From the NCBI GenBank assembly GCA_011033025.1, contig WFMF01000121.1, positions 310,001 through 374,000 on the forward strand: DNA of 64,000 bases, read 5' to 3'. Of the stretch, positions 23,002 to 33,307 are shown in pieces. The position numbers and the translations under genes are program-made. Within the stretch, counting starts at the first letter, position 1; each line of letters opens with the position of its first letter. The stretch is from Beroe forskalii (Eukaryota; Ctenophora; Nuda; Beroida; Beroidae). Under the pieces are notes generated by a model. The model saw only the letters and a program-made list of their open reading frames with translations. It had not been told where the DNA came from and searched no databases.

Positions 23002-23344
23002 CAATCAGTTTACTGTCGGTGATATAATATGTTCATATCACTGTAAATCACGGAGCATACATTGATCTAGGACAGATCAAGTTGGGAAATTCACTAAGTT
23101 AACTGTCTAGAAAAATGGGATAAAATAAGCTTTTGATAAACTTTTTGGCAATTCAATCAAGGTCAACAATTTCCACGATATTATCAAGTTGCACGAAAAT
23201 CAGACAACGGGAAGTGCATACAACTGGCGTTTAAAAATCGTTTAAAATCCTATGCGTCTCTAGTACAGGCCGCCTATTGCTCTTGGACGGTTTATTAGTG
23301 TGTATGTACAATAATTCCTGTATATCAGAGCTCTATTCCGAGAC

Positions 23345-23408
23345 CAGGTGAGTTGATGACGTCAATATCAGGCTTTAGAATGGAGCGTTGACGACGTCAC
23401 ACCGCTCC
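23345..23408. mobile_element. MITE remnant with TGACGTCA-like sites
   Basis: AGGTGAGTTGATGACGTCAA ... TTTAGAATGGAGCGTTGACG then ACGTCACACCGC matches the 21284 copy. The left GGCGG end is lost. Confidence 0.7.
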
Positions 23409-23547
23409 GTATATCAGAGTAGTATTCGGAGACCGCTTTAAAATCGGATGAGTTCTGAACACGCTCTCTCAGGAATCAACTGTCACTGACACTTGATTCC
23501 TGGAGCAGTGTCAACTGTCACTGACAGTGTCACTGATGTCAGTATGA

Positions 23548-24330
23548 GGAAACGACCGGTTAACCGAACCGAAACCGAAACACCGGTTAACCGGGCGTTT
23601 TTAGCCAACCGAAACCGAAACCGTAACCAAAAATTTTGATTTCTCAATTAACCGTTTAGTGATATCGGTCGGTTAACCGAACCGAAACCGAAATACCGGT
23701 TAACCGGGCGTTTTTAGCGAACCGAAACCAGGCGAACTCATTGGAGGTACTTTCTGAACGGCATGTTAAACAAAGAACTTTGGTAGTCAGTATGGGATCA
23801 GGTGTTTCAAATGTTTAATATTCTATGATTTTGAGCCAGAAAATGTTTCGCCAATATAAATTAAAATGTCAAAACTTTTCTTCGCCTAAAAACAAATTTA
23901 ATATTTCTTAAACATGAGCATAGCCTGGCGAACTCATTGGATGTACTTTCAAAAGTTTCATGTTTAACAAATAAGGAATTGCCGCTGAGAAGGAAGTCAA
24001 AGCTATTTTAAAAAGTCAAATGAAGGTATATGCAAAGCGTGTTTTTCAAAACACAACCTAGATTATCATCATCACATTTCAGCAGAAATTTTAAAAAACT
24101 ACTGAACCAGTTACCAGATTTAATATCAGTATCGGGAACTGAGAAATCCAAAGCTTGCAAAGTTTCAATATGTTTATGTAATAAAGTCTACCAGACTCAA
24201 GGAATGTAAAGGAAACTTTTGGAAGTAAAAAAGAAGTAACAAAGTGACTTTTAAAAACACGAACAAATAAGTTTCGACTTCACATTTCAGCAGAAATTTT
24301 AAAATGTTTGCTCCAGTACATAATATCAGT
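23548..24330. repeat. ACCGGTTAACCG repeats and ~200-bp duplication
   Basis: Copies of ACCGGTTAACCGAACCGAAA lie at 23552-23730, with a related copy at 36629-36712. After this, GGCGAACTCATTGGA(G/T)GTAC occurs near 23730 and 23933, and CACATTTCAGCAGAAATTTT near 24073 and 24282, marking diverged ~200-bp repeats. No gene seen; the next kilobase is also without a credible frame. Confidence 0.7.
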
Positions 24331-25194
24331 ATCTGACTCGTTCCCCAGACTCATAATGTAACAATGTTTAGATATATTAACGATTGCCTCCACTATAATT
24401 GTTAAACTTTAGGCGCGCGCAAAAATCATGTATCGTACAACGGCTTACCTTGTCGAAGTATGAAAATGAAAACGTCATTGATGCACCATTCTAAACCCTG
24501 ATAATGACGTCAGTAATTTACCATGTTATTGGATATGAGCTTCGAAACATTTACCTGATATTTACAACTATACTAACATTTTAACATAGGTGCAAAATCG
24601 CCCGTATGAGGTTAACAATTATTAAAGGGGGTTCCTTTAGCGTATACATTGAATTGAAAGCAAAATAGCTAAAAATAAAATGATATTTGCGTAAGAATGC
24701 TCAAAAATCAACAGAAAAACCGGGTCGTCAGACCCGAGAGGGAAGAAATACTGTTGTTTGGTCCCAGCTGTTTCCGGTTGCGATTTCTATTCCATGATCT
24801 CAGCAGTGATCCCTCTAATGAACTCGGGTTGCGGTTGAGAAACACTTTGTATCTCAGCTGTCGCCTCGACCTGTTCGGACGGATACGGTCACCCTCTCAC
24901 TTCAGTTCCTTGTTTAACATGCTGTTCAGCGAATATCCACTAAAAGGGGCAGGCTAGGCCATATTCGAACAACAAATTTTGGAAATTTTATAAATGGCAA
25001 ATCAAGATGACACTTCCTTGCGTTTGACATTCGATGCCAACACAGTACTGTGCACACATGCGCGTTATAACGCAAACAACAATCATACAGAAGCATTAAA
25101 AATTGATGAACTCAAGTTAATTGTCAAAACGTTTAGCAAAAGCTCATTTTATCCAAATTTTCGCAACTTTATCCTATGCGCTTCAAGTAATACA

Positions 25195-25345
25195 ACTGAA
25201 AAAGCGCATACAGTTGAAAGGGAAAGGCGCATTCAATTAAAAGGGAAATGCGCATTCAGTTGAAAGGGAAAGGCGCAGACAATTGAAAGGGAAATGCGCA
25301 TTCAATTGAAAGGAAAATGCACACACAGTTGAAAGGGAAATGCGC
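25195..25345. repeat. Minisatellite, ~29-bp unit
   Basis: Units of GCGCATTCAGTTGAAAGGGA then AAG/AAT vary at a few bases. Five to six copies. Confidence 0.85.
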
Positions 25346-25511
25346 ACACATATGGGTAAATGCCCCTTCAGTTGTATGCGTTATTGCGCATACAAGGATC
25401 ACATAGGTACAGTTTAAAGGAGCACATACAAGGATCACACACGCACAGTACACTAACTAGGGCACAATAGAACAGCAGCGAGAAAGCATACAGCTCCAAC
25501 CATTACAACAA

Positions 25512-25812
25512 CAAGTGGCGAGTGACGTCATTATCAGGGCTCAATGTAGTGAGTTGATGAGCGTTGAACCGCCTATTTCTCGCGCGTGCCGTCTATCAGG
25601 CCTCAGAATGGGGCATATTGATGGCGTCATTATCACAGCGTAACGTAGTAAGTAGATGGCGTCACACCGCCAACTTCTCATGCGTTTAGTAGCAGTGAGA
25701 GACCAGCTTTGTAATACACTACTAACCCCCCGCACGAGAAATAGGCTGTTTTCATCGTCATCAACTCACCACGTTACGCTCTGATAATGACGTCATCTTA
25801 TCCGGCTATTCC
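25512..25812. mobile_element. Cluster of AAATAGGCGG MITE copies
   Basis: At least three overlapping or adjacent copies in mixed orientation: GTGACGTCATTATCAGGGCT near 25522, a degenerate copy at 25610-25680, and a copy with GAGAAATAGGCTG near 25737 and TGACGTCA near 25793. Insertion into or next to earlier copies seems likely. Confidence 0.7.
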
Positions 25813-26690
25813 TGATAGCATTGTAATCAATGGCTGGTGATTGTTCCCTGCTTGTAATACACACGATCTCTTTAATTATTCCTTATTAGGAATAATTAGC
25901 GCAGTTATAGAGTCAATTAGTCTTCTCCCCGGGGGATAATCAGGGTCTTCCGACACGCTTTTTAGAACACTAATATATATTCCGAAATCAGCAAAGCGAT
26001 TTCCTCGTTTATATAAAGATTTCAAATAAAATTTCCATATAACATGGAAATTACAAGGGAAGCTTAAACTTATATAATATTTAAATTTAAAATGAAGTCA
26101 TACGAATTCAAAGACAAATCTTAAATTATATTCTTATATTTATCAGAGGATACCAGACTCTGCTCTAGTGCTCTTGGTCCGTAAAACAATCACAACTCAA
26201 AGGTCATTCTATTTGTTTGATAAAATGATACACAATTCAAAGGTCATTTTCTGATCGTTTGATCATATAAAAACTCTTTGTTGATTATAATTAGCTACTT
26301 CCCACATGATATTAACATGAAGTCCCTTTGATATAGTGTATTTGTGAGGTATCGCTGCACTCTGAGATAAAGAGAATTGTAGTGTTACCAATAATATAGT
26401 GATTATTCCTTATTTGGAATAATTAGGGCAGTTATAAAGTATATTACCCATAATAAGGGGCTACTATCATTATATCGAGGAACAAATCCTTGATAAGGAT
26501 CAAGAATTTTGACAATACTCATTAAATTAGGACCCATGGATTATATTGGTACAATAGCAGGAATCAAAATGTAAAATAAGTCGTTAAAATCTAAAATAAA
26601 CCCGCTCAGTTTGGTCGAATAGCTTATTAGATAGCTTGCTATGATGTAAACCTTTAGCTGTCTAAACCTGGAAAGATGGACCTGGAATGG
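25813..26690. other. Intergenic, no gene seen
   Basis: AT-rich sequence. TTATTCCTTATTAGGAATAATTAG-type palindromes occur near 25877 and 26404 (ATTCCTTATTTGGAATAATT), each followed by AGGGCAGTTATA or a similar segment. Confidence 0.45.
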
Positions 26691-26695
26691 ACCCA

Positions 26696-27790
26696 AAAAT
26701 GATTCTGACAACAAAATAAGAAAACACACTGATTCTGACAACAAAATAAGAAAACACACTGATTCTGACAACAAAATAGGAAATCACACTGAATCTGACA
26801 ACAAAATAAGAAAACACACTGAATCTGACAACAAAAACAAAATAGGAAATCACACTGATTCTGACAACAAAATAAGAAATCACACTGATTCTGACAACAA
26901 AATAAGAAAATCACACTGATTCTGACAACAAAATAAGAAAACACACTGATTCTGACAACAAAATAAGAAAACACACTGATTCTGACAACAAAATGTGAAA
27001 ACACTCCGATTCTGACAACAAAATGAGAAAACACGCTGATTCTGACAACAAAATGTGAAAACACTCCGATTCTGACAACAAAATGTGAAAACACTCCGAT
27101 TCTGACAACAAAATGAGAAAACACACTGATTCTGACAACAAAATCAGAAACACACACTGATTCTGACAACAAAATGAGAAAACACACTGATTCTGACAAC
27201 AAAATAAGAAAACACACTGATTCTGACAACAAAATAGGAAATCACACTGAATCTGACAACAAAATAAGAAAACACACTGAATCTGACAACAAAAACAAAA
27301 TAGGAAATCACACTGATTCTGACAACAAAATAAGAAATCACACTGATTCTGACAACAAAATAAGAAATCACACTGATTCTGACAACAAAATAAGAAAACA
27401 CACTGATTCTGACAACAAAATAAGAAAACACACTGATTCTGACAACAAAATGTGAAAACACTCCGTTCTGACAACAAAATGAGAAAACACGCTGATTCTG
27501 ACAACAAAATGAAAACACTCCGATTCTGACAACAAAATGTGAAAACACTCCGATTCTGACAACAAAATGAGAAAACACACTGATTCTGACAACAAAATCA
27601 GAAACACACACTGATTCTGACAACAAAATGAGAAAACACACTGATTCTGACAACAAAATGAGAAAAACACACTGATTCTGACAACAAAATAAGAAAACAC
27701 ACTGATTCTGACAACAAAATAAGAAAAACACTGGTTCTGAAAACAAAATGTCCGATTCTGACAACAAAATGAGTTTCTGACAAATAAAAG
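26696..27790. repeat. 1.1-kb minisatellite with higher-order repeat
   Basis: About 34 units of ~32 bp built on GATTCTGACAACAAAATAAG then AAAACACACT. Variant units (AAAAACAAAATAGG, AAATCAGAAACACACAC, AAATGTGAAAACACTCC) recur in the same order about 455-465 bp apart (for example 26828 and 27292, 27141 and 27595), so a block of ~14 units has been duplicated. Long frames over this array are artefacts. Confidence 0.95.
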
Positions 27791-27837
27791 TATTCCGTTT
27801 AGAGGTTTAAAAGTGAGACTACAACAACGAATACACA

Positions 27838-27915
27838 CCGCACAAGAAAAATAGGCGGTTATTTTCAACAATTTGGCAGCACACACAGTGTAAATGATGT
27901 CATTTCTACCGCCTT
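27838..27915. mobile_element. Diverged AAATAGGCGG MITE
   Basis: Left AAAAATAGGCGGTTATTTTC, right ATGATGTCATTTCTACCGCC. The TGACGTCA core has decayed to TGATGTCA. Confidence 0.65.
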
Positions 27916-28097
27916 CCTGGTAAGTCGAACATGAACAACAGGCGATAAAATATTGTCTAATATTGGCTAACTTCACACATGTCGCGATAGTTCGGCGGGC
28001 AAGGAACCCCTCAGTTTCAATATTCCTTGTTTAACATGTAAGAACGGATTTATCAACAGTCTTGATAGCTTTAAGAGTCTTGCCAAAAAAAAAGAAA

Positions 28098-28399
28098 AAA
28101 GCGCAGTGGTTAAGGCGTCGTACTTTCAATTGAGAGGTTGGTGGTTCGATTCCCGGCCGTGCCTATCGTGCTAAGGGTGAGAACTCTCACCTAAGCAGCC
28201 ACACGGTTCACTCAGCCGAGGGTACAGGAAACTGTGCGGGAGGGTTAAATGAGGAGCTGCCCATTGCAGCGAAGTCTCGGGAGACTAAAGTATGGATTAC
28301 ACTTTCTTAACCGTCACTGGCCTGTTAACTTGAATCCTTCGATTCCTGTCATTGGCCGTACGGCTGTTGGAATAGAAGTAAAACCTTCAAAATAAAAAA
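28098..28399 (+). mobile_element. tRNA-derived SINE, full length
   Basis: Head AGCGCAGTGGTTAAGGCGTC, B box GGTTCGATTCC at about 28143-28153, then a body shared with 20641-20953, ending in AAAACCTTCAAAATAAAAAA. The flanking A-rich runs on both sides may include a target-site duplication. Confidence 0.85.
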
Positions 28400-29280
28400 A
28401 ATCCACTGGTGACGTTGATCCGAGGAGTACCGCGACATATCCCGGTGTGAAAACAATCAACTCACTGACAGTCGCCTATTTTTCACACTCGACTTTGATG
28501 TACGCGTTAACAACCTCGGATATAACAGGAAGGGTTAAGAGACACATTCACAAGAACAGAAGAAGAGCTAACGCAGGGAAAACTTGTGTTTAAAAGTGGG
28601 AGACACGCGAGAAACTGCCTTGCAGGGCGGTAATAGCGTCGTAGAGATGATAATGCCAAATATTCAGTGCCAGCGGATGGGGAAGACGAGGGTAATTTCT
28701 TCTTTCCGAAGAAAAAGTTACAATCCCTCCCCCGTATACGAACTTATAGCTAAAGCCATCTTAAAAATTAAATCATCAAAATTCATTTAGGCATGGTCAT
28801 TTCGAGCTCATTTTGATCGATTTCTTGAAACTGGATTCGTGAATTTGATTTTAAGACGATTTGACATGCTTTGATTAAGTCCCAAATCAGAGAAATTTTA
28901 AATGCGTCACGGCTAATTTAATCCGCTTATTTGCAGCCTTCTGTTTGCTGGAAAAATTTGAACTCCCACCCCAGAACGCCAAGCAAGCGAAAATTTTTCA
29001 AGTAAATACTTAAATAGAATTTATACTAACATCCAATCAACTCATATACAGTCATATCGAGATATATTGCGCTGCTTTCGACCCCCTTCCCAGTAATAAG
29101 CCAGTAAGCGCCATTTCCTTGTAATCAAGTGGTGAAGGCTATATAGCAAAATAACCTAGTAAATAACACAATTGGTCGTACAATGTCCGCTCTTTTTGAC
29201 GTGTAATACTTTCTGTGGAAGGTATGAAACCAATGCTTCCGTGCGCCGAACATTAGTTAAAGAAATGCCTTCAAAAACCA
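28400..29280. other. Intergenic, no gene seen
   Basis: The 68-codon frame at 28584-28790 shows no motif. No repeats were recognised besides a short CGCCTATTTTTCACAC MITE end near 28466. Confidence 0.4.
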
Positions 29281-29760
29281 AGCGTTATAACGAGGAACTA
29301 ATGTAAAATAACGAAGAACTGATGTAAAATAACGAGGAACTGATGTGAAGTAACGAGGAACTAACGTAAAATAACGAGGAACTAATGTAAATTTCAGCCC
29401 TCAGAGAAAACTCCAGGGTAGCTATTATAGAACCCTCTGACGTTTTCATGCGGGTCTATAACATATGAACACTTCCCTGTTCGGGTCCATATTGGTTTAG
29501 ACCCTCGCCCAACGGGCTCGGGCCAAAACCGGATATATCCCTCGGGCTTACGCCCTCTGGAAGTATCCCAAAATGGACCCGATAAGCGCGTGACTATGTG
29601 TTTTATAAATTTCAGCAGATAAAACTTCTGGGTAGTTATTATAAATTTAAGCAGAGAAAACTCAAGTGTGGCTATTATAAATCTAATCTCTCAGAGAAAA
29701 CTCCAGGATTGTTATTATAAATTTCAGCAGAGAAAACTCCAGGGTAGCGATTATAAAAGA
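29281..29760. repeat. Two minisatellites around a CG-rich palindromic patch
   Basis: 29288-29395: ~22-bp units of AATAACGAGGAACTAATGTA. 29585-29757: ~38-bp units of GCAGAGAAAACTCCAGGGTA then GCTATTATAAATTTCA, one of which also lies near 29400. Between them are several short inverted motifs (GCCCAACGGGC, CTCGGGCTTACGCCCTC). Confidence 0.75.
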
Positions 29761-29884
29761 GAGAAGTGAGCCCAGGAAACATCCCGATACAAATCGTTTG
29801 CTTGACATGTACCGACAGGACCAGGCTGCTCTGCACGGGGATTTGCTTAGAAATATCTCGCAAAACCCCGCCGGATAAAGAGGC

Positions 29885-29945
29885 GTCTTCACGTCATCAG
29901 CACACTACGTTAAGACATGATAATGACGTCATTAGCAGGTGGGAG
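29885..29945. mobile_element. MITE core with TGACGTCA
   Basis: CACGTCATCAGCACACTACG then TTAAGACATGATAATGACGTCAT matches the MITE family. The GGCGG ends are degraded. Confidence 0.65.
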
Positions 29946-30127
29946 ATACCTGGAGATGGTCTCAGCAGGGATTCGCTTATCCAGGAGAGATGAGCTGGTA
30001 AAACTCAGGCTGAGCTTGGTACAGCGAAATGAATCTTATTGGCAGATGCAGATATAATAATATATCAAAGTAAAATGACATTTTGTTCTAATTGGTTGGA
30101 ATGTTAAGCTAAGTCGCTGATAGTTGA

Positions 30128-30290
30128 GTAGCAGTTAATTGGGAATGTTGTGGGAGTCAAGAAGCAGTTGATTGGAAGTGTTGAAGAAGTCTAGAAGCAG
30201 TTGATTGGAAGTGTTAAAGAAGTCCAGATACAGTTAATTGGAAGTGTTGAAGAAGTCTAGGAGGAGTCAATTAAAAGTTGTGTGAAAGTT
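30128..30290. repeat. ~32-bp tandem repeat
   Basis: Four to five units of AAGCAGTTGATTGGAAGTGT then TGAAGAAGTCTAG. Confidence 0.8.
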
Positions 30291-30442
30291 GGATGAGAGA
30301 ATAGATTGGTGCAAGTTGACGTTCTGGGGAAGTTTTAGGGAGTTTTAGGGAATATTGAAACATTGGGTGACAGTCTAAAATGCACTAATTGGGCAAAACA
30401 CAAGTCAAGAAGCTAGGTAAGAGCAGGTGTGATGGAGAGCAT

Positions 30443-30822
30443 GCCATTACACACTTTTTCGAGCTAGTGGGGGCCAAGCCCCCCTCCCCCTAGATTTTTT
30501 CTAGGGGGGCCTTTTGAAAACTACGGGAGGCCAAAATTTACATAAGAAAATTTTCATTTTCCATAGCTCTACTTTTCACTATTTCCATAAAAATACAACT
30601 AAAATCATATTTTATTCATTGATTCAACTCTAAAAAAGGTGAATTTCAGGAAAATTTCTGTCTAAATGAACTAAATTTTCAGTTTTCACTTTCTTTCTAT
30701 GTTCAAATTTTTGAGAAAATTTTAGGTAGGGCCAAGCCCCCCCCCCCCTAAGATTTTTCTAGAGGGGGCCTTTTGAAAACTAGGGGGGCCTTGGCCCCCC
30801 TAAGGGGGGCCGTGTAATCCCA
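30443..30822. mobile_element. 380-bp GGGGGCC element, + copy
   Basis: Non-coding element with ends GCCATTACAC / GTGTAATCCC and C/G-run blocks (CCCCCTAGATTTTTTCTAGG). A diverged inverted copy lies at 53046-53410. Both ends carry an AAGATTTTTCTAG-type hairpin. Probably a non-autonomous DNA transposon. Confidence 0.8.
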
Positions 30823-31044
30823 TGATGGAGAGAGACACTTTGGGACTGAAATTGGGTGGAACAGGAAGAGGTAAGCAGAAGTTGCGTAGAAGCTGCCGAC
30901 TGGAAGACGTTCAACTCGTTTACACCAAAAGCTGAAATTCGTATTAAAAGTTGGTGGATTTATCGCGACCACTGTGTTTGGAACACAGAAATCTAGAATT
31001 TTCAAGCCCGAAATTTCCGACTGATATTGGATGGAACACAAGTA

Positions 31045-31180
31045 GTTGCGTAGAAGTCAGTGACTGGAAGTGTGACAATTCCACCACTGATAATACCCCG
31101 AAACAGTGACTGGAAGTGAGACAGTTCCACCATTGATAATTCCCCGAAACAGTGACTGGAAGTGTGATAATACCCCGGAA
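31045..31180. repeat. 46-bp tandem repeat, three copies
   Basis: AGTGACTGGAAGTGTGACAA then TTCCACCACTGATAATACCC; the third copy is partial. Confidence 0.85.
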
Positions 31181-31529
31181 GAGGCCTTAAACAATGGGAG
31201 AAACAACGTGCAAATCCGCACAAATCCGCACAACGGCAAGTCTCTTTGAACTGCGCGCAAGCCACTTTGAAGGGCGAAATTATACTGAAGAAAGGGCCAA
31301 TCAAAATACAGTATTAGTAGTAGTAGCCAATTAAAACGCAGATATTGCCTAATAATGAACCAATCAAAAGCATCCGTTACATTGAAATATGGTCTAATAA
31401 CGCGAACCAGCCACACTCAGGAAGTCAGGAAGTGTCTAAGTGTAACAAAAGACGGCAATACTGCCATTATAAACACATCTTTACATTATCAGATCCTGCC
31501 TGGGGTGAGGTCAGTAAAACACCATTATA

Positions 31530-31730
31530 AACCCTGATAATAACGTCACAGCTTTACATCGAGCTATTAGACATACTGACAACAGGAATCAAGCTGGTAA
31601 AAGTACACGCAGCAATTATAAACCACACGTACAGATAACACGTGCTGTGACGTCATCAATTCACCATTCTAAGCTAAGATAATGACGTCACTCCCAACCG
31701 CCTATAATTGGCACGCAGCCAATAAATACC
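31530..31730. mobile_element. MITE fragments with TGACGTCA
   Basis: CACCATTATAAACCCTGATA near 31521, then TGACGTCATCAATTCACCAT near 31650 and AATGACGTCACTCCCAACCG with CCTATAATT near 31680-31706. Two partial copies of the family. Confidence 0.6.
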
Positions 31731-32034
31731 AATCACGTGACATGGGAATTATGCCACTTAGATATGATTACCAGGAAAAATATACGATCTGAACATATAA
31801 AAAGATGAAATACTCACGTCATGTGGTATATTATACTGGTTTTGTTGCCGTGCAGTGGATCAGAAGAGGCAGGAATTAGGAGGTGAAATGAGGGGCAAGA
31901 TTGCGTGTAATCGGTGAGTGGGAGGAGAGATAATGGGCGATTTGACGCGATGAATTCACAGTTTTGAGGAGTGAAAATGACTTGTGGAGCAAAGTCAGAG
32001 TGTGATCGTAATGTGGCGAACAAATAGGGTTGTG

Positions 32035-32092
32035 AAGGTGAGGTGGAGTCAGAGTGGAGTGGTGTCAGAGTGGAGTGGTGTTGTAGAGACGT
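32035..32092. repeat. GTCAGAGTGGAGTGGTG repeat, first site
   Basis: Three 17-bp units. The same unit forms a second array at 32850-32945. The DNA between (32100-32840) contains no recognised gene. Confidence 0.8.
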
Positions 32093-32849
32093 CATTTTTA
32101 AATATTTTCTTTTTTCGCATACTGTATTTCATAATTCTAAATTCCCATAATATAGCATCTGTTAGAATCACAGCACTTAGTAGAATTTGTTCCAGGTTCC
32201 ACTTCCCTTATTAACTTTGAGATATTATTGTTTAGTTGATCAAAAGATAACGCCTAGTAACAGAAGGGAAGCTTCACGGTACTCATGTCTGTTACAAAGT
32301 GTTATATTATTGTTTAAAGGATTAGGCTTACTAGTAGATTTACTGTATGGTTCACGGCACGTTGCTATGAGAGATTGCCAGGCTCCTTCCCTGATGTTGA
32401 CTGACCAGTAACAACGCTATGACTGAGTCATGTGATCCTTCTAGCATTGATATGATTCATTTCATTGGCTGTCGTAGAGTTACAGTCATTAAGGTGCGCG
32501 TCTACTAACTTATAGAAATTCGGTGATATCAAGTTCAGTTTTTCATTATGAGAGCTCTCTTACGTGTGTCCACCTACGCGTATCAAAGATCATGTTGAAC
32601 GCCAGTTAACGGGCGTATTTGACAAGTACAAGTGATGGGTCCTGTACAAACCAAACAACGTTCTTTTTGACCCAACTCGCTCTTTTCATTTGTCTACATG
32701 ATCTACTAAACTGAAAGAAACTTGGGGATGGGTTACGATGATTGCAGCTAATCTAAAGTTAGGGGATTGAAGAAGGACTACTACGATCGCAGCCAGAGTC
32801 TCCCATGAACCTATGGATTTCAAGAGTAACCTGGTCGCGGTGCACTGCA

Positions 32850-33065
32850 GTGTCAGAGTGGAGTGGTGCCAGAGTGGAGTGGTGCCAGAGTGGAGTGGTG
32901 TCAGAGTGGAGTGGAGTGGTGTCAGAGTGAGGTGGTGTCAGAGTGAAACTTGGTGTCACGTCATGTCAATTGTCAGCGTGGAGTAATGTCAGAATGGATT
33001 GGTTAAAACATGAACATGAGGTGGTACTGGTGTCAACGTCTAGTGGTGTCTGGTGTCAGAGCGGA
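32850..33065. repeat. GTCAGAGTGGAGTGGTG repeat, second site
   Basis: Six or more 17-bp units, then diverged GTCAGCGTGGAGTAATG-like units that grade into the next array. Confidence 0.8.
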
Positions 33066-33067
33066 GT

Positions 33068-33240
33068 GGTGTCAACGTGAACTGTTGTCAACGTTGAACT
33101 GTTGTCAACGTGAACTGTTGTCAACGTTGAACTGTTGTCAACGTGAACTGTTGTCAACGTTGAACTGTTGTCAACGTGAACTGTTGTCAACGTTGAACTG
33201 TTGTCAACGTTGAACTGTTGTCAACGTGAACTGTTGTCAG
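33068..33240. repeat. Alternating 17/18-bp minisatellite
   Basis: Units TGAACTGTTGTCAACG(T)T alternate between 17 and 18 bp, so the true unit is a 35-bp dimer amplified about four times. Confidence 0.9.
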
Positions 33241-33307
33241 CACAAAGTACCACGATACAATAAAAGAATAAATAGTCCGGTAGAAAACATGCAAAATTTG
33301 ACGAGTT

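Noticed and set aside
24697..24957. 86-codon plus frame
   Set aside because: Part of it recurs, diverged and without an open frame, near 38765-38880, so it is more likely a dispersed repeat than a gene.
26696..27790. CRISPR-like look of regularly repeated ~32-bp units
   Set aside because: Units are contiguous, with no unique spacers and no cas genes. This is a eukaryotic minisatellite; the same applies to the 33-bp array at 37078-38185.
28103..28165. Candidate tRNA gene (A and B boxes)
   Set aside because: The same head is fused to a ~220-bp body in two full copies and there is no clean acceptor stem, so it is a SINE.
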